Below the pieces are notes generated by a model. It was given only the letters and a program-made list of their open reading frames with translations. It had not been told where the DNA came from and ran no database searches. From positions 1-64,000 of the forward strand of contig JAYTOY010000081.1 in the NCBI GenBank assembly GCA_043747555.1: a stretch of DNA of 64,000 bases. Direction: 5' to 3'. Below are positions 62,734-64,000 of the stretch, in pieces. Made by a program: the position numbers and the translations under genes. Position 1 is the first letter of the stretch; every line of letters begins with the position of its first letter. This DNA is from JAYWDA01 sp043747555 (lineage in GTDB: Bacteria > Bdellovibrionota > Bdellovibrionia > Bdellovibrionales > Bdellovibrionaceae).

Positions 62734-63990
62734 CTATAAAAGATAATGTCCGATATCTTTTCGAATTTGCAACCCCTGCCAATTCACTTTTTTAGCCTGA
62801 GCATAGGCATTTTCAATGGATTCTTTAGAGCTTGATCCTAAGCCTACTGCCCCTAAGACGCGGCCCCCATTTGTAAGCCATTGGTCCCCTGAATTTTTAA
62901 CAGTGCCTGCATGAATAAAATAACTAGAGGCCGTCTCAAAAGTGATCTCTCCTTCAATCGGTGAGCCCTTCACGGAATTTTCAGGGTACCCATCAGCCGC
63001 AAGGACGACACAGGTAGCGAAAAGATTTTTAAGCTGCACAGGTTTCAAAATTCCTTTGGCTAAATTTAAAAACAAATCCCCCAAATCATTTTCGATCAAC
63101 GGCAGAATCACCTGGGTTTCTGGGTCTCCTAGGCGAACATTATATTCCAGAGTCTGAGGACCATCGGCAGTGACCATAACACCAACAAAAATAACACCGC
63201 GGTAAGTGTACCCACGAGCTCGAATTGTTTTAATTGTGGGCCCAATAATTTTTTCTCGGATGGCTTGATCCAAAGCGGGATCAATTTTTAATGGAGCGAC
63301 TGTTCCCATGCCGCCGGTGTTAGGCCCCTGATGCAGGTCTTTCAGTCGTTTGTGATCTTGAGCGAGCGGTAAGGCTTGATAATCATTTCCGTCAGTGAGA
63401 ACTAAATAGCTGAGCTCCCAGCCGGGCAAGTTTTCTTCAAGCAAAGCTTTTTTTCCCGCATCACCCAGGGTTTGCTCTTCAAAAATTTGGCGCGCTGAAT
63501 TTTCAAGTTCGGATAAATTATGACAAATAAAAACACCTTTTCCCGCAGCCAGACCGTCAGCTTTTAAAATATAGGGAGGCGTGAATTTTTCGGCCGCTTT
63601 CATTGTCGCCGCGACGGTGGAAACTTCTGCAAAGGCTGCCGTAGGAACTTGAGCTTCATTCATAAAGCGTTTAGAAAAAATTTTACTGCCTTCAAGCATG
63701 GCCGCTTCTTGGCTAGGTCCAACAACTAAAATTCCGCGTGACCTTAAGTCGTCAGCAAGGCCAGCTACCAAAGGATCTTCCGGGCCAATAACGACAAAAT
63801 CAACTTCCGTGCGCAAACAAAATTGAATGATTCCTTCAGAGTCTTTTAAAGAAAATGAATGGCAAAGCGCCTCTTGTGACATTCCATCACTTCCCGGGAT
63901 GGCATGAATTTCTGTGATTGAAGCTGAATTCCGAAAGGCCTTCACCAGCGCGTGCTCTCTGCCGCCTTGTCCCAGGACTAAGACTTTCAT
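62734..63990 (-). CDS. purD: Phosphoribosylamine-glycine ligase
   Basis: PurD makes GAR in purine synthesis. The ATP-grasp core has the signatures VLGQGGREHALV at the N-terminus, LKADGLAAGKGVFI, GPNTGGMGTVAP and EYNVRLGDPETQVILP. The 418-residue length is normal. I use ATG 63990, because AGGA lies at suitable spacing upstream, whereas the ATG at 63996 abuts the AGGA. The 5' flank is cut by the window edge. Confidence 0.96.
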   Translation of the reverse strand: MKVLVLGQGGREHALVKAFRNSASITEIHAIPGSDGMSQEALCHSFSLKDSEGIIQFCLRTEVDFVVIGPEDPLVAGLADDLRSRGILVVGPSQEAAMLEGSKIFSKRFMNEAQVPTAAFAEVSTVAATMKAAEKFTPPYILKADGLAAGKGVFICHNLSELENSARQIFEEQTLGDAGKKALLEENLPGWELSYLVLTDGNDYQALPLAQDHKRLKDLHQGPNTGGMGTVAPLKIDPALDQAIREKIIGPTIKTIRARGYTYRGVIFVGVMVTADGPQTLEYNVRLGDPETQVILPLIENDLGDLFLNLAKGILKPVQLKNLFATCVVLAADGYPENSVKGSPIEGEITFETASSYFIHAGTVKNSGDQWLTNGGRVLGAVGLGSSSKESIENAYAQAKKVNWQGLQIRKDIGHYLL

Positions 63991-64000
63991 CAGCATTCCT

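Noticed and set aside
1..64000. CRISPR array, prophage or restriction-modification locus
   Set aside because: No regularly spaced repeats, phage structural genes or R-M enzymes seen.

Overview
The window looks like a chromosomal segment of a Bdellovibrio-like predatory bacterium (Bdellovibrionota, Pseudobdellovibrionaceae-type). This is inferred from protein families, not from a marker gene: a lipoprotein with an FQNCG N-terminus, an HNH family protein of the kind common in Bdellovibrio, a homodimeric pyruvate dehydrogenase E1, and many exported small proteins without known relatives. Base composition is moderate to AT-leaning. There is no rRNA, no convincing tRNA, no CRISPR array and no intact insertion sequence.

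Layout. 1-7.0 kb is the most degraded stretch: the tail of an unidentified gene, a DUF4143 AAA+ ATPase preceded by a perfect palindrome, a DsbA-like lipoprotein with a small partial copy nearby, a broken HNH gene, an S9 peptidase, a truncated glutathione S-transferase and a small HPF-like protein. 7-13 kb holds a B12-binding radical SAM protein with an RlmK-type methyltransferase, a rhomboid protease and a HAD nucleotidase. 12.7-17.3 kb is a PIF1 helicase / hppD / hmgA / ribD run. 18-23 kb has a second DUF4143 ATPase and an hldD-phhA-trmJ operon. With hppD and hmgA, phhA would take phenylalanine to maleylacetoacetate. 23-35 kb mixes proteases, exonuclease III, a SelO-like protein, an ATP-grasp orphan, a transpeptidase, TetR and DksA-like regulators and agmatinase. 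35-39 kb carries a YejABE-type peptide importer. Arginine decarboxylase (40.5-42.4 kb) pairs with agmatinase for putrescine synthesis. 42-53 kb has leuS, a diguanylate cyclase, a CDF transporter, trmB, ferredoxin, trxB, a response regulator, a PilZ protein and two peptide-ABC ATPases that could power the importer. 53-64 kb has an O-methyltransferase, aceE, a TonB-like protein, a PP2C phosphatase, an M23 peptidase, a large unknown exported protein and purD.

The non-coding signals are the most interesting part. Several genes have a sigma70-like -10 hexamer 6-8 nt before the start codon and no Shine-Dalgarno, which predicts leaderless mRNAs. Both DUF4143 ATPase genes have a 29-bp inverted repeat touching the start codon. 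Five convergent gene pairs share their stop codons in a 4-bp overlap, and one has a strong intrinsic terminator buried inside the opposing gene. A nested inverted repeat at 31834-31931 looks like a structured RNA leader. A 15-18 nt repeat occurs three times around a small exported-protein gene at 39 kb. No complete new multi-gene system could be demonstrated.
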